Of a DNA stretch of 6,912 nt, positions 5,995 to 6,912 are shown one piece after another. Positions within the stretch are counted from its first letter, which is position 1, and each line of letters begins with the position of its first letter. The position numbers were made by a program, and so were the translations under genes. Source of the DNA: Bacteroidota bacterium (GTDB lineage Bacteria > Bacteroidota > Bacteroidia > JACCXN01); the NCBI GenBank assembly GCA_947462515.1, contig CANHPJ010000097.1, forward strand, positions 1 to 6,912, given 5' to 3'. The notes beneath the pieces were generated by a model. It ran no database searches and was not told the origin of the DNA. It was given only the letters and a program-made list of their open reading frames with translations.

Positions 5995-6912
5995 ATGTTG
6001 AGTAGAAGACATCTTCGCAGTAAAGCATTACAAGCATTATATGCTTATTTTCAATCGGATAATAATAACATTGCTGCCGGAGAAAAAGAGCTCACTCACA
6101 GTATTGATAAGGTATATGATTTATATCTTTTTCAATTATCGCTGCTTCCCGAGCTGGTTGATTATGCAGTAATTAAGATGGAGGAGGCCAAATTGAAAAG
6201 GTTGCCTTCACCCGATGATATAAATCCTAATATGAGGTTTATAAACAATCGCGTTATTGAAAAACTGCGTATTAACAGAAATTTAAGAAGGGCACTGGAT
6301 ACCAAAAAAATAAATTGGGTTAGTGAACAGGAATTTACTAAACAAATATTTAGTCTTATTCGAGAAACTCCTGAATATGTTGAATATCTAAACAATCCAG
6401 AAGATAGTTTTGAAAACGATCAACTATATATCTCCAAATTATATAAAAAATATATTTCAGAGGCAGAAGATCTTGAATCTTACTTTGAAGAAAAAAGTAT
6501 TTATTGGTCCGATGATTGGGATTTGGTTAGCAGCACAATTATAAAAACCATAAAATCCTTTAAGGAAAGTAGTGATGATTTTCATCCTATCTCACCGCTT
6601 TACAAGGATGAAGAAGATGACAGGGATTTTGTGATGAATCTTTTTCGTAAAACTATTTTCAATAATCAACAATTTGAAGATATAATTGCTGATAAAACCA
6701 AAAACTGGGAGGTTGATCGTATTGCCTTAATCGATATCCTAATTTTAAAAATGGCTATGGCTGAAGTAATTAATTTTCCTTCAATTCCGGTCAAAGTAAC
6801 TTTAAATGAATATATCGATATCTCTAAGAGGTTTAGCACTCCTAAAAGTAAAACATTCGTAAATGGTGTTTTAGATAAAATAATTTTCGATTTAAAACGC
6901 GATGGTAAAATA
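5995..6912 (+). CDS. nusB: Transcription antitermination factor NusB, extended Bacteroidota form (runs off right edge)
   Basis: NusB binds NusE (ribosomal protein S10) and boxA RNA in the antitermination complex acting on rRNA operons. The frame from the ATG at 5995 stays open for 306 codons to the window end, so only a short C-terminal tail and the stop are missing. The N-terminus MLSRRHLRSKALQALYAYFQ (1-20) corresponds to the first NusB helix with its RNA-binding arginines. The C-terminal core lies at about 207-297: DRDFVMNLFRKT, then WEVDRIALIDILILKMAMAE (238-257), the proline/valine loop FPSIPVKVTLNEYID (261-275), and FVNGVLDKI (288-296), the best-conserved NusB motif. Escherichia coli NusB has 139 residues, so the segment between helix 1 and the core is about 150 residues longer here. 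An in-frame TAA at 5959-5961 precedes the ATG with no other ATG between, so the start is firm. Confidence 0.93.
   Translation, partial: MLSRRHLRSKALQALYAYFQSDNNNIAAGEKELTHSIDKVYDLYLFQLSLLPELVDYAVIKMEEAKLKRLPSPDDINPNMRFINNRVIEKLRINRNLRRALDTKKINWVSEQEFTKQIFSLIRETPEYVEYLNNPEDSFENDQLYISKLYKKYISEAEDLESYFEEKSIYWSDDWDLVSSTIIKTIKSFKESSDDFHPISPLYKDEEDDRDFVMNLFRKTIFNNQQFEDIIADKTKNWEVDRIALIDILILKMAMAEVINFPSIPVKVTLNEYIDISKRFSTPKSKTFVNGVLDKIIFDLKRDGKI

Overview
The window is an AT-rich stretch of chromosome from a member of the Bacteroidota. Several independent signs agree. The start codons lack recognisable Shine-Dalgarno sequences. At least one promoter has the Bacteroidota form (TTTG, about 20 bp, TAnnTTTG). 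The gene content is also typical of the phylum: an extended NusB beginning MLSRRHLR, a small PUR-family (DUF3276) protein, and a monofunctional proline dehydrogenase resembling the mitochondrial enzyme. A Marinilabiliales, Bacteroidales or Flavobacteria-like lineage is plausible, but the genus cannot be fixed from the sequence.

Layout, left to right. (1) 1-585 (+): the C-terminal half of proline dehydrogenase, cut by the left window edge. (2) 586-695: a 110-bp gap holding an inverted repeat (610-669). (3) 696-2195 (+): complete histidine ammonia-lyase (hutH). (4) 2196-2387: a convergent gap ending in a strong bidirectional terminator. (5) 2388-2735 (-): PUR-family nucleic-acid-binding protein with its own -7 promoter box. 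(6) 2870-4660 (-): a complete ABC exporter half-transporter (six membrane segments fused to one ATPase domain), with Asp instead of Glu at the catalytic position. (7) 4661-4791: a divergent intergenic region with a near-consensus Bacteroidota promoter to the right, interleaved with a weaker one to the left. (8) 4792-5886 (+): leucine dehydrogenase. (9) 5995-6912 (+): NusB, nearly complete but running off the right edge. No gap reaches 300 bp.

How the genes fit together. Three enzymes degrade amino acids: proline to pyrroline-5-carboxylate, histidine to urocanate, and branched-chain amino acids to 2-oxo acids. The first two routes normally lead to glutamate. The other genes are household functions: NusB in rRNA antitermination, the PUR protein in nucleic-acid binding, and an exporter of unknown substrate. 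Leucine dehydrogenase and nusB may be co-transcribed, since no terminator separates them. I see no mobile element, CRISPR array, tRNA, rRNA or defence system. I found no evidence of an undescribed multi-gene system. The points most worth a second look are the exporter lacking its catalytic glutamate and a neighbouring partner, the interleaved divergent promoters, the inverted repeat before hutH, the acidic C-terminal tail of the PUR protein, and the large insertion inside NusB.
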